64,000 nucleotides of DNA from contig CM052360.1 in NCBI GenBank assembly GCA_028551475.1, positions 18,216,501-18,280,500 of the forward strand, written 5' to 3'. This stretch comes from Casuarina equisetifolia. Its lineage: Eukaryota; Streptophyta; Magnoliopsida; Fagales; Casuarinaceae. The notes beneath the pieces are model-generated. The model did not search any database, had not been told where the DNA came from, and saw only the letters and a list, made by a program, of their open reading frames with translations. Below are positions 24,201-37,020 of the stretch, piece by piece. Position numbers and translations under genes: made by a program. Every line of letters starts with the position of its first letter. Position 1 is the stretch's first letter.

Positions 24201-26650
24201 AGCTGCTTTGTGTGTGTTTGCCCTTAATGCATGCTTCACATATTCTATTGTTGTTGAATTCTAAAAATGGAAGTCCTTTTACTAAATTGTACTTACACAA
24301 TTTTTCTATCAATCCTAGACCCGCATATCCTAGCTTTCTATGCCACAACCAAGCATCAATATTTCTATTTACAACCAAACATGTTTGTTCAACATTCATC
24401 TTGCTCAAATCAAGCACATAGATATTGTCTTTCCTTTTTCCAACAATTTTATGTTCAACATACTCAACAAGACAACTTTCTTTTCCAAATTTTATTCTAA
24501 ATCCTTTATCACACAATTGACTTATGCTAAGTAAGTTAAATTTTAGTTCATCTACAAGCAACAATTCATATATGAGTAGGGTATCAGAGTTACCTATTGT
24601 TTCCATTCCTTTTATTCTTCCTTTGGAGTTATCTCTAAAAGATACCGTACCTCTATTTTTCAACTCAAGTGTTGATAAGAGCTCCTTCATCCTAGTCATG
24701 TGTCGAGAGCATCTACTGTCCAGAATCCACATGTTCTTGAGCTTTTTGTTCCTTATCCGTGCATTCATATCCTGCATAAACAAATTTGATTGTTGAAGTG
24801 CTTAGTACCCTTTTTACTTTGGGTTCATGAGTGTTAGTTCAACTTAGATTTTTCTCATTCTTAGGCAACCAAAGTTTCTTTACTTTGTAAGCCTTTCTAA
24901 GTCTTATGGGACATTTATTAAAATTATGACCAAAATAATTACAGAAAGAGCATTTGTTTTCATGCAGCGAAATTGAACATTCTTTTTCTTTAAAGAAATG
25001 AGTAAATGATTTTGATTTATCATTCAGTTTATACCTTAGTCCCGCCTTATCATATATACCTCTTTGAGAGTTTAGAATTCTATCTAACATGCAACTACCA
25101 TTTGTAAATTTCTTTAACAGTAAGTTACTTGCATCAAGTTTTGATTTCAAGTCACAATTTTCTTTTTTAAGTTCACGGACTCTATTCTTAAGATTTTCAA
25201 CACATACATGTGAATCTGCATGTATCTTAATCTCAGAGGATGCACTGTCAGTACAGAAAGTTTCTACTCCTATTTGCATGTTCTAATGTTTTCCTTGTTT
25301 TTCATATATATCATTCATACAAGCATCATAATTCATGTATGCATTAGCAAAAATAACAATGTCATCATTCAAGGAAATTAAGGCATTTTTCTTTTTAGCT
25401 TGATCTTTATATGCAGTAAGTTTTGTGCTTTGTTTATCAATAAAATCAATTTTTTGTACAAAAGTCAACTGTTCTTGTTTTCAGATTTAATTTTTGCTTT
25501 TAACTTTTTGTATTTATCTTTTAATTTATTTGTATATTCAACTAGGTCAGAAAATGCAGTTTCTAATCCAGAATTTATTTGAAGAAATAGTTCAGAATTG
25601 TTTACCTTATTATTTTCTTCCTCAAGAGATGTTGTTGCGGTTAGGCATAGATGTGCAACCTCTTCTTAAGTTTCTTCATCAGATGAGGAGTTCTCATCAT
25701 CCTAGGCAGCAATCATTGCCTTCTTTTTGTTCTTGTTGTTTCTCTTATTGATTATCAAACAATCAATCTTGATATGTCCTAGTTTCTTGCATTCATAGCA
25801 CACATTCTCCCTAGGTTCATTTAATTCTTTTCTCCTATTTTACCCTATGTTTTTGTTTAAGCCTCCTCTTAGAAATTTTCTAAATCTTCTAGCTATAAGA
25901 GCTACTTCATCATTTTCTAACTCTTCCTCTTCAACCTTTTCAACTTTTACTTTAAGGCAAGTGTATCTTATATTTTCCTTTTCTTTCTCTCTTCTCATAC
26001 TCTGCATCTCATGAGTCTTAAGAGAACCTAGCAAATCATCTAAGGTCAGCACCTCTAGGTCATGAGCTTCTTCTATAGCCATCTTTTTAGGATCCTAACT
26101 TTCGGGTAAGGATACTAACATTTTTCTTACCATTTCCTCATTTGTATAGGTTTTTCCTAGCAATTTAAGTTTAGAGATAATTTCAATAAATCTACCAAAC
26201 ATATCACTAATAGTTTCAGAATCTTTCATAACAAATAATTCATAGTCATGTGTAAGCATATTAACTTTAGAAGACTTTATCTTTTTAGTTCCTTCATAAA
26301 TAACTTCTAACTTATTCCAAATTTCTTTACCGGTGGTGCAAGAGGACACTTTGTTAAACTCATATGCTCTAAGACCATTATAGATCATATTCATGGACTT
26401 AGCATTTAACCCCATTAGTTTAGCTTCATTTTTTAACCATTCATCAGTTTTGGGTAATGTAATACCCTTCTTGATTACTTGCCAAGCTTTTGGATCTTGA
26501 CCTATTATGAAGACTTGCATTAATTATTTCCAATGCCTAAAATTAATGCCATCAAATAAGGGAGGTTTGTTAAACCCCATAACAGCTAACCCTTTTTTAA
26601 AAGCCATAATGTGGATCTATTCTAGGATGTTAGTCCTTTTAATCAGAAAA

Positions 26651-26668
26651 CTTGGCTCTAGATGCCAA
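26651..26668 (-). other. Primer-binding site of the 19.7-28.4 kb Copia element
   Basis: On the minus strand, one base inside the 5' LTR, the sequence reads TTGGCATCTAGAGCCAAG. This resembles the initiator-methionine tRNA primer site (TGGTATCAGAGCC) with changes, a variant typical of long-LTR Copia families. Confidence 0.7.
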
Positions 26669-26669
26669 T

Positions 26670-28353
26670 TGTTGGGTTTTATAGCTTAACAAGAAAGGGG
26701 GGTTGAATTGTTTTTGTACCGAAACTGTGCTTTTGTTTTTCTTAAAATTATTCAATCAAACAATTTTGCAATTTATATAACAATAAGTAATCAAATAGAA
26801 TTGTTTAAGAAAGCAAGGAGAAAGAGAATCAACACCCAATTTACCACGGTGGTTTGGCACTCTATCTCAGAGTCCTACATCCACCCTCTTCTCCTTCAAT
26901 CCAACCAATTGAAATCACCTTTACTCAACCTGATTAGGAGAATATATTCTCCCTAATCCAAATAATTCATTCTTAAATGAATTTTCAAGTTCGAATACAA
27001 ATAATGTTCAAAAGATCATATACAATAGCAAATCCCTAAATAATATGTTAGTTTATGGGATATTGCTAATCAGAGGAGCTATTCAAATAAATATATCAAG
27101 ATACAAGGCTCCTATCATGAATTTCCAATTTGAAGAAATTAGGGTTTCGGACTTTCTTCAAAATTTATGTGCAGAGAATGTTTATAAGTGAAATCAACAC
27201 ATAGATAATGTTATACAAGCTATAATCGAAGATCAAACTAGATAATTCAATATCACTGAATGCTTATGAACCATTGAATGATGAACAATCTTGAATCAAA
27301 TGGTAATTAAGCTTAGTCGATTTTCTTCACAAAGAGAACGCTTTAAATAGATGAAAATCATCAAGAAGAAAACCTTCATGCACACATCTCCTTTAAATAG
27401 AGGTAGATCTAGGGCTTTTCTTTGAATCAAACCTGAACCATAGCCTTCTTCCTATTAGGAATAGTAGGCTATCCATCAAATTAGCCTCATTTCAACCTTT
27501 TGATTTGAAATCCGACCGTTTTGATAGCCTGTCTCCTCCAGATTCATCTCGTTGAAGTTTTAGCGCTTGAGAGAAGCGAAGGCAACGTCGAGGAGAAGTG
27601 AAGCGGCTAAAGCATAACCCATCAAAGAATAAGCGTATTTTATGTGCCCTTAAGTGAAACGATGTCGTAGCCAGTAAACGTATCAAGGAAGCCTCTGATA
27701 TGATCAAGACGACACCATAACAAGGAAGCCTCTAATATGATTAAGGTGACATTGTAACAAGGAAGCCTTTAATATGATCAAGACGACATCATAACAAGGA
27801 AGCCTCTGATATGATCAAGAGAACACCGTAACAAGGAACGGGATCAGGCTGACGTGAACTTGGGCCGCACCTATATTCTCACAGTCCAACAGCAAAAGTC
27901 CAATACAGTAATAATATATTTAGCATGTATATACGGTTCAATATCAATAAGGTCCAATATCAATACACGGTCCAATATCAATACATTTTTAATGTATTGC
28001 ATATATTGATTTTGAGCTAATATATTGTTCCTGCAATTTTATCAAACCAAGTATCATATTCCTAAAATAAAAAATATTCAAATATATTTTATATTTCTTG
28101 AAGAAATATTTAAATAATCAATATATTCAAATAATCAACATATATTTGAATATATGTCACAAAGACTTTAAGAATATATTTTATGAAGAAATGTAGGAAC
28201 CCGGTTACTTTATAATATTATTAATTGATATTATAATTTGTACACCTTCTACTTCTTATAGTTTTTCTTTTTGCACATTTAGAAAAACATAATTTGAGAA
28301 TTGATATTTATAAGAAAATGTTTTCAGTCACAATAAAACTCTATTTTCCAACA
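26670..28353 (-). repeat. 5' LTR of the 19.7-28.4 kb Copia element
   Basis: Runs from TGTTGGGTTTTATAG to ...TATTTTCCAACA, 1,684 bases, followed by the target duplication ATTAG. Confidence 0.93.
27684..27831 (-). repeat. Four 37-bp tandem repeats inside the 5' LTR
   Basis: Units start at 27684, 27721, 27758 and 27795, then CAAGGAACGGG at 27832. The same unit and copy number as in the other LTR show that the array predates the insertion. Confidence 0.9.
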
Positions 28354-28358
28354 ATTAG

Positions 28359-28981
28359 GACATGTCAGGTTTCAACAAAGAAATAGTTTGTAGATTTATT
28401 GATAAAGAAACATTACTACAAACAACATTAATATTTTTTCTTTAAACTTATAATATTTGACTTATTTAAATCTAAAATTTAAAGAGAAATGTTAACGGAA
28501 GATATGATATTTTAGGTAGAATAAGATATTTGCCATCCTATAATTATTCATAGTATCATAGGTTTCTATTTTCAATTGTAATTAATTGTTATATAAGTAA
28601 TTGTATGATTATTTTTGTATAAATAGCGATAGTTGTGTGTATTCAATACAATTGAATTCGCCCAACTTATTGACTTTCTCCTTCCACTAGTTCTCTGAGA
28701 TAGTTAAATGCAATCCCGTTTGTACAAAGTTAAGCAAATGATGAAATTGATGACTTACTAACGTATGCGACAATGAGTAAAAAATTGTTGAGCATTAAGT
28801 TACCCAAGCAGTCTTATGCTATTTCATGAGCAATTCTTGGACTTGAAGAAAATAAACGTTAGGCTTTCTATTGTTAAGAAAGATACCCTAAAGTTTCAAC
28901 ATGAAAATATCAAATATGTCCATATAAGAAATAGAAAAAGCTTTTTTTCTCAATAACATCATATCAACAAATATTAATCAC
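28359..28981. repeat. Segmental duplication copy 3, middle part, between two Copia elements
   Basis: The stretch 28765-28890 matches 7210-7340 of copy 1 ('TACCCAAGCAGTCTTATGC', 'AGCAATTCTTGGACTTG'). The stretch 28505-28700 is a relative of the LTR-like fragment at 18429. No gene. Confidence 0.65.
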
Positions 28982-28986
28982 GATAC

Positions 28987-29671
28987 TGTTGGGTTGGTTC
29001 AGCCATATTCGGGGACTTATTATTGGGTCCAATTAGGGTAATGTGGCCCTAAGGTTTAAAAGGAAAAATATAGGGTTTTTTCTTTAAGAGAATAGGTGAG
29101 TGGCCGTCAAAGAAAAGAGAGAGAGAGAAAAGAAAAGAGCAGAATTTCGCAGGAATTAGAGACCCTGCGCAGCAGTTGATCAAACGTCTGATCAAGGTTG
29201 ATCCGTGGTCCGATTGAGCTGATTTTTTGTCAGCAGGTTCGGGATTGGGTGTTCTTCATTGAACGGTTGGATCGTCGTTTGGAGCTCTTGAAGTTAGCAT
29301 ATTGTGGTCGAAAATCTAGGTGATATTTCTCTAACTTTTTCTTGGTTAAGTTGTTGTTTACAACTTGTTTCTTCACTATTTATTGGTGATTCTATTATTG
29401 TTGAATCAGTGAATCTTAGTCTTGTTGCTATTGTTAAGGACTTGATTGGGTTGTAACCTAACGATTGATATAGTGGAGATTTGGGTGGACTTCGTGATCG
29501 GTCCCGTGGTTTTTTATCCTTCACATTGGAGGAGTTTTTCCACGTAGAAATTCTTTTGTGTTGATTGTGATTTGTTTATTTTACTTGTGATTCAAATACA
29601 TCGTTGGTGTTTTAGTATTTCCTCATAGGTTCAATCAAAGTGGGAAACTTTATACGTCGTTTTTCCCTTCA
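28987..29671 (+). repeat. 5' LTR of the 29.0-34.5 kb Copia element
   Basis: Runs from TGTTGGGTTGG to ...TTTTTCCCTTCA. Includes a GA-rich run near 29115-29135. Confidence 0.95.
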
Positions 29672-29674
29672 GAG

Positions 29675-29690
29675 TGGTATCAAGAGCTTA
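29675..29690 (+). other. Primer-binding site of the 29.0-34.5 kb Copia element
   Basis: TGGTATCAAGAGCTTA, three bases after the 5' LTR, complementary to the initiator-methionine tRNA end with minor change. Confidence 0.85.
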
Positions 29691-32600
29691 GGTTGTGGTT
29701 GTTTTATCTTTGGATTTGATTGAACGATGGAACTAAGCACTAATAGGATGATTAGTTTGAATGGAAGAAACTATCATGTTTGGAAAGGTAAGATGGAAGA
29801 TTTGCTTTATGTGAAGCATTGGCACTTATCGGTGTTTAGTGAAACTAGACCAGATAACATGAGTGAGGCTGATTGGACTCTTGAGCATAAAATTATATGC
29901 GGGTTCATTCGACAATTTGTAGATGAGAATGTTTTGAATCACCTTAGTAAAGAAACACATGCTCGGACTCTATGGAACAAACTTGAATCTTTGTATGCTC
30001 GAAAGACTGGAAATAATAAGATGTATTTGATGAAACAACTTATTAGCTTGAAATACAAAGATGGGCAATCCATATCTGATCATTTGAATGAGTTTCAAGG
30101 AATGTTATATCAACTTTCAGGCATGAATATGAAGTTTGAAGATGAAGTACAAGGACTTTGGTTACTTGGTACTTTACCAGAATCTTGGGAAACATTTCGT
30201 ATGTCAGTGAGTAACTATGGTCCCGATGGTATTGTCACTATGGATTTTGCCAAGACTAGTATTTTGAATGAAGAGATGAGAAGAAAGAGTCAGGGTTCTT
30301 TGTCTCATTCTGAAGCTTTGGTTGTTGAAAATAGGGGGAGAAGTCATAGTAAAGGTCCGAGAGGTTATAACAAAAGTCGAAGTAAGTCTAGATCATGGCA
30401 TAAAAATGTGGAGTGCCATCATTGTGGTAAGATGGGTTATATCAAGAAAAATTGCTTCCAGCTGAAAAATGAAAAGAAAAATGATTAAGGTAGAAATGAG
30501 AAGAAGAAAGTTAATGAAAGTAAGGAGAAGAAGGACAACAATGATAATGATCGAGTTGCAGCAACTACTAATGAACTTGTTATTGTGTGCTATGATGATA
30601 ATGTGAATTTTGCAAGCAATGAGACAAGTTGGGTAATTGATAGTGGTGCTTCTCTTCATATTACTTCCAAGAGGGAGTTCTTTACTTCTTATACTCTTGG
30701 AAACTTTGGCACATTGAAGATGGGTAATGATTGCTTGGCTAAAGTTGCAGGTATGGGAGATGTATGCTTGGAGACTCGTAATGGATCCAAGTTGGTTCTC
30801 AAGAATGTTAGACATGTATCAGAAATTCGCTTGAATTTGATTTCTACCGGACAACTTGATGATGAAGGTTTTTGCAATATCTTCAATAATGGATAATGAA
30901 AACTTATTAAGGGTTCATTAGTTATTGCTAGAGGCAAGAAAGAGTCTTCTTTGTATTTATTTCAGGCCAAGATTTCCAAGAACATTTGTAATGTAGTGGA
31001 AGATAGGAATGCAAGTGCTTTATGGCACAAAAGGTTAAGTCACATGAGTGAGAAGGGCATGAATATGTTGGCAAAGAAGAACTTGTTATTTGGGATTAAG
31101 AGTGCAAAACTTGAGAAGTGTGCACATTTTTTAGCTGGAAAACAGAAAAGAGTTTCATTCTATAGTCACCCTCCTTCAAGAAAATCAGATTTATTGGAGT
31201 TAGTACACTCAGATGTTTGTGGCCCAATTAACCCGAGGACACTTGGTGGAGCATCCTACTTTGTGACCTTTATTGATGACTACTCAAGAAAGGTTTGGGT
31301 TTATGTTTTGATGTCAAAAGATCAAGTGCTAGATGTGTTTAAGCAGTTTCAAGTTTCAGTAGAGCGGCAAACTGGAAAGAAGTTGAAATGTATTCGATCA
31401 GACAATGGTGGTGAGTACATTGGACCATTTGATGAGTATTGTAGGCAACATGGTATTCGACATCAGAAGACACCTCCAAAAACACCTCAGTTGAATGGTA
31501 TAGCGGAACGAATGAATAGGACATTGGTTGAGAGAGTTAGATGCATAATTTCAAATGCTAACTTGCCAAAGACATTTTGGGGTGAGGCATTACTTACAGT
31601 AGTTTATGTTATCAATCTATCTCCAACTGTTGCTTTAGATGGTGATGTGCCAGATAGAGTTTGGTTTGGCAAGAATGTTTCCTATAACCATCTAAGAGTA
31701 TTTGGTTACAAAGTATTTGTTCATATTCTAAAGGATGAGAGGTCTAAGTTAGATGTTAAGACACGAGAATGTATATTTCTTGGTTATGGTTCTGATGAAT
31801 TTGGCTACAGGTGTTATGATCCAGCTGTGAAGAAAATTGTGAGGAGTCATGATGTTGTATTTTTTGAGAATCAAAATATGATAGTTATTGGCCAGAGCGA
31901 GAAAAATATGTCACAAGGCTCTAAGATTGGTATTGATATTGATCTAATTCCTTCAAATGATTTACAACGACAATTACCAGAACAAGATGAGAGTGATATT
32001 CAGCATGATGTTCAGGATCAGGTTCAGAATGACCAACAGGTTGCAGATAATAGTGACACTCAGACAGATAATGTTGGTGATGTTCAGCAGAATCCATCTT
32101 CAGTTCCACCATTGAGGGGGTCTACTAGAGGTCGCCATCCATCCTCTAGATACTCCACTGAGGAGTATGTATTGTTGACTAATGCAAGTGAGCCTAAGAG
32201 CTTTGAAGAAGCAGTAGAGGATGTGGATAAGAAAAAATGGATTGATGCAATGCAAGATGAGTTGAAATCTTTGCATGATAATCAAACATTTGAGTTGGTG
32301 ACATTGCCTAAGGGTAAGAAAGCTTTGAAGAATCGTTGGATTTATAGATTGAAGCATGATGAAAATTCTTTACAACCCCAATACAAAGCCAGACTAGTTG
32401 TTAAAGGTTTCAGTCAGAAAAAGAGAATTGATTATGATGAAATTTTCTCACATGTTGTGAAAATGTCCTCAATTCGAGTGGTTTTGGGATTGGCTACCAA
32501 TCTTGATCTTGAAATTGAGCAAATGGATGTAAAGACTGCTTTTCTTCATGGTGACCTAAATGAAGAAATTTATATGGAGTAACCAGAGGGTTTTAAAGAA

Positions 32601-33783
32601 AAAGATAAAGAGAACTATGTTTGCAAGCTAAAGAAAAGTTTATATGGCTTAAAACAGGCACCGAGACAATGGTATCGAAAATTTGAGTCTTTTATAGGGG
32701 AGCAAACCTATAAGAAGACAAATTCTGATCATTGTGTGTTTGTGCAGAAGTTCTCAGATGATGACTTTATCATTCTACTACTTTATGTAGATGACATGCT
32801 TATAGTTGGTAAGAATGCTGCAAGAATTGAAAAGTTGAAGCAGGAGTTAAGTAAGTCATTCTCAATGAAAGACTTAAGCTCAGTGAAGCAAATTCTTGGT
32901 ATGAGAGTTAGTCGTGACATAAAAGCCAAGAAGTTATGGTTGTCTCAAGAAGAGTATATCAAGAAAGTGCTTAAGAGGTTTTGAATGGATAAAGCTAAAG
33001 TGGTGAGCATGCCTCTTGCTACACACTTTAAGCTTAGTAAGAAACAATGTCCTGTAGATGAGGAAAACAGAAAAGATATGGAAAGAGTTCCTTATGCTTC
33101 GGCTATTGGTTGTTTAATGTATGCAATGATTTGTACAATGCCAGATATAGCTCATGCAGTTGGAGTAGTTAGTAGATTTACTTCTAATCCTGGAAGAGAA
33201 CATTGGAATGCAGTGAAGTGGATTCTAAGGTATCTTCGAGGCACTTCTAGTTTGAAACTTTCATTTGGGAGTGATAAGCTTATTCTTGTGGGATATACAG
33301 ATTTTGATATGGCAGGAGATATTGATAATAGAAGATCTACTTTAGGCTACTTGATTAAGTTTTCAGGGGGAGCTGTGGCATGGCAATCAAGATTACAAAA
33401 ATGTATTGCTCTATCTACAACGGAAGCAGAATTTATTGCAGCAACAGAAGCATGTAAAGAGTTACTTTGGATGAAGGAATTCATAAAAGAACTTGGTTTT
33501 GTGCAAGAAAGGTATGTGTTATTTTGTAATAGTCAAAGTGCTATACGTCTTGCTAAGAACTCTACGTTTTATCAAAGATTAAAGCATATCGATGTAAGGT
33601 ATCATTGGATACGAGATATCATGGAAACTAAAGAGGTTGCACTTGAAAAGGTACATACTGAGGATAATGGTTCTGATATGATGACAAAGGCTCTATGGCG
33701 AGAAAAGTTTGAGTTTTGTCGGCATGAGGCCGGTTTGGATTGTGCTTGAAAAATGGACATATGGAATCTCCCTCATTTGGGCT

Positions 33784-33796
33784 AGAGGGGGAGAAT
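33784..33796 (+). other. Polypurine tract of the 29.0-34.5 kb Copia element
   Basis: AGAGGGGGAGAAT directly before the 3' LTR. Confidence 0.85.
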
Positions 33797-34484
33797 TGTT
33801 GGGTTGGTCCAGCCCATATTCGGGGACTTATTATTGGGTCCAATTAGGGTAATGTGGCCCTAAGGTTTAAAATGAAAAATATAGGGTTTTTTCTTTAAGA
33901 GAAGAGGTGAGTGGCCGTCAAAGAAAAGAGAGAGAGAGAAAAGAAAAGAGCAGAATTTCGCAGGAATTAGAGGCCCTGCGCAGCAGTTGATCAAACGTCT
34001 GATCAAGGTCGATCCGTGGTTCGATTGAGCTGATTTTTTGTCAGCAGGTTCGGAATTGGGTGTTCTTCATTGTGAACGGTTGGATCGTCGTTTGGAGCTC
34101 TTGAAGTCAGCAGATTGTGGTCGAAAATCTAGGTGATATTTCTCTAACTTTTTCTTGGTTAAGTTGTTGTTTACAACTTGTTTCTTCATTATTTATTGGT
34201 GATTCTATTATTGTTGAATCAGTGAATCTTAGTCCTGTTGCTATTGTTAAGGACTTGATTGGGTTGTAACCTAACGATTGATATAGTGGAGATTTGGGTG
34301 AACTCCGTGATCGGTCCCGTGGTTTTTTATCCTTCATATTGGAGGAGTTTTTCCACGTAGAAATTCTTTTGTGTTGATTGTGATTTGTTTATTTTACTTG
34401 TGATTCAAATACATCGTTGGTGTTTTAGTATTTCCTCATAGGTTCAATCAAAGTGGAAAACTTTATACGTCGTTTTTCCCTTCA
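33797..34484 (+). repeat. 3' LTR of the 29.0-34.5 kb Copia element
   Basis: Runs from TGTTGGGTTGG to ...TTTTTCCCTTCA, followed by GATAC. Confidence 0.95.
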
Positions 34485-34489
34485 GATAC

Positions 34490-36493
34490 TCCTACAAGAA
34501 TTATGATGAATACTTATCTCTTAACATGATTTGGTTCCAGTTTATCTTATTGCTTCTGATATTCGCCCCTACTCGTTCTTGCCTCCACTCAAGCACAATC
34601 CTAAAATGATCAAAGTCTCTATTCCATTACTTTTGCTTTTCAACCTTTTTTTTTTTCCTTATTTCTTGATCTTTGAATTCATGCTTGCACGTCATGGTAA
34701 CCATCTTTTCGTAGTTTGTTGAGCTTGGGATACCATATATTTTAGATACTCAATACTCAATATAAAACAACCACGATACTTCTAAGAAATGCAAATTTTT
34801 CTTTTTTTCTTTTAAAAAAAGTATGATATAATGATGTATTAGTACTGCTCAAGATGTGATTGAAAAACCAAATTGCTGGATTACCTCTGGATTGGTGCAC
34901 TCGAAAAGGACATGATATTTTGATAAGAAGACGGAAATTGTGGTACCACGAGGTATAAAGCTGTCATAATAAACAAAGGACAGAAAGTTGTAGGAATGGA
35001 GATGAGCTGAATAACCCGGACAGAAATCAGATGGTGCCATTTTTATTTTTTTTTTTAAAAAATAAAAATAAAATATGCTTGATTGATTTCCTTGTCCTCT
35101 TTTTATTTTTATTTTATTAAGATTAAAAAAAAGGGGGTTATACAAAGGATGGTCTGAAGTTATGTGGCCCATTAGAGAAATAATTAATCAATTAATTAAT
35201 ATATTTATGTGAAAAATGACAATTAACATTTAGTCATATTCCTTCCGTCAAGTGGTCATCACTAAAACTTGATATGCCCACGACTTTTCAGCCTATCTGG
35301 CGCTATCTGCCCGTGCATTTAGCGGGAAGAGCATCATTATCAGCATGTTCCATCTATGGCGTTTTGTTGTGTTTAGGCGGAAGGAAACTCTTCAATGGAT
35401 CCATCGTAGACACCCAAGCGTGAAGTGTTGATTGACACAATTGACAGCCACCAATTCTATAGTTGGGATCACAAATTGGCTTCGAAATAGAAAGAAACGA
35501 AGATGCTAATGGGGTATTATGACAATCTATTTCTACTTAGAGAACTTAAAAGTAAAGGATTTGTTATATGTAAAATTTTTATTATACCACTTTCTTTGTC
35601 GTTAGACTGGATGGTTTGTATATGGGGGAGAGTAACCTTTTGATGGTTATGCTAAATACTTATTTTTTATTTAAAAATTAACTTAATAATAGATCATTAG
35701 TTTTTATTTTTAAAAACAATTTAGATAGTGCACAACTTTTATTATATCCTTAAACATGATTTAACTCGCTGGTCCATGTTTTCAGATAAGAGGAAGTGAA
35801 AAAAGCCCCAAGAGTGATTGTGCTTAGGATAAGAGGAAATCAAAAAAGATTTTTTGAGCTTGTTCAGCGCCATTTTCATGGGCATGCACAAACAAAGTGT
35901 CATTTCATGCTTCATTAATACCTCCACACTAACCTTTTTATAATAGGGTGTTTTACAATAAAACAAAGGTCTAAGATCAACATGAACAACAAGACAAGAA
36001 ACCATCATGAGCAAACATAGTGAAGGTTCACGTCCATCTAAACCTACGCCTTCCACTTATCAATCCACGCCTGCAGTTGACACACTTTTGAGTGACTGCT
36101 CTCAAGCAAGATGCATTTTGACGTATGGTCTACCTTCCTCATCCTCGAGCATTGGACTTGGTAGGGTTACCAAAGGGGACTGTGGGCCGAGTGAAACATT
36201 GTCTCTTTTGATATTTGAATGTACAACCCACCTCAGTAGATGGATGGGCCTGGAAACCTCTCGTGCTTAAAGCCCAAATTTCGGTCCACCTGGTCCAAGC
36301 CAATATATAAAGAAGCAAACATGAAAGAATTATTATTTTTAATATTTCGTCTCATTTGAAATTGGGAAAGTCCATGAATCTAATTGTAATAATTATGAGT
36401 AATAATATGTCATACATAAGCTTGAGTTATGATATTATGTTAAAAAAGTTCACTACATCCTTTAAAATTAATTATTAGGAGAGAATAACATCC

Positions 36494-36539
<46 letters not shown>

Positions 36540-37020
36540 TATTTTCACATTATAAGGAGGATATCAAGCCAATATATTAAAAAATAAAAATATTTTTTTT
36601 TAATATGTCCTATGGTTTTGGACTTAGAAAAGTCTTACAAACCTTATCATGACAACTACAAGTAAGAAAATGTTGTACCAATACTAATTATGATATTTTA
36701 CTAAAAAATTTACCATACCCTTAAATTGGTCATTAAAAAGGATGAGACCCTCAAACATAATAAAGATGATAACCAAGATCATAAGATTATGAAATAACTA
36801 CTATTTGAACTCTCACAATCTAGACATAAAAGAACTTTCTTTCTTTTGGTGGGTCTACTCGTGCTGCAGAGCCAGTTTAAACTCTCATGCAGTAAACCCC
36901 ACACTTTAATGTAGTTGGGCCTCCCCTCATGACTCCACACAAATGGCTCTTGCGACGGAATAACAACGGGCTCTATCAGTACGGGGATAGAGCACAAAAA
37001 TCCGTCGTCAAAACTCTTGG
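34490..37020. repeat. Segmental duplication copy 3, last part
   Basis: No gene found. The stretch 34595-35095 matches 7345-7610 and 10775-11045 ('CACAATCCTAAA', 'GATGTGATTG', 'AACCAAATTG'). The stretch 35205-35440 matches 7700-7935 and 11195-11450 ('GACTTTTCAGC', 'GCGCTATCTGC', 'GTTTAGGCG'). A short block near 35850-35910 matches the 11544 and 12184 repeats. The stretch 36290-37020 matches 13900-14300. Confidence 0.65.
36499..36536. repeat. (TA)n microsatellite
   Basis: Nineteen consecutive TA units. Confidence 0.98.

Larger units (their letters stand above)
19677..28353 (-). mobile_element. Copia LTR retrotransposon with long LTRs (SIRE/Maximus-like), broken
   Basis: Complete in outline: both LTRs, a primer-binding site, a polypurine tract and a five-base target duplication (ATTAG at 19672-19676 and 28354-28358). 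It is transcribed leftward. Rough parts on the minus strand are gag (about 26.5-25.3 kb), protease (about 24.7 kb), integrase (about 24.4-23.6 kb), reverse transcriptase (about 23.2-22.3 kb, with the YVDD box) and RNase H (about 22.2-22.0 kb). The order integrase before reverse transcriptase makes it Copia. LTRs of about 1.6 kb and the gag/integrase style suggest the SIRE/Maximus lineage (inference). The coding region is broken in several places. LTR divergence by eye is about 5-6%, the oldest of the three full elements. Confidence 0.93.
28987..34484 (+). mobile_element. Copia LTR retrotransposon (Tork/Tnt1-like), broken
   Basis: All structural parts are present: LTRs of 685 and 688 bases, a primer-binding site, a polypurine tract, and the target duplication GATAC at 28982-28986 and 34485-34489. 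Rough parts on the plus strand are gag with one CCHC zinc knuckle (29.7-30.5 kb), protease (about 30.6 kb), integrase (about 31.0-31.8 kb), reverse transcriptase (about 32.2-33.0 kb, YVDD box) and RNase H (about 33.3-33.7 kb). The wording of integrase and RNase H resembles the Tnt1-94 group (inference). The coding region carries a handful of breaks (about four), so it is not autonomous. LTR divergence by eye is about 2-3%. It sits inside duplication copy 3. Confidence 0.95.

Noticed and set aside
19677-28353. Envelope-like gene expected in some SIRE-type elements between RNase H and the 3' LTR
   Set aside because: Only about 0.75 kb lies there and no open frame with membrane or coat features was seen.
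29294-29524. 76-codon minus-strand open frame, repeated at 34107-34337
   Set aside because: Same explanation: it is LTR sequence present twice, antisense to the element.
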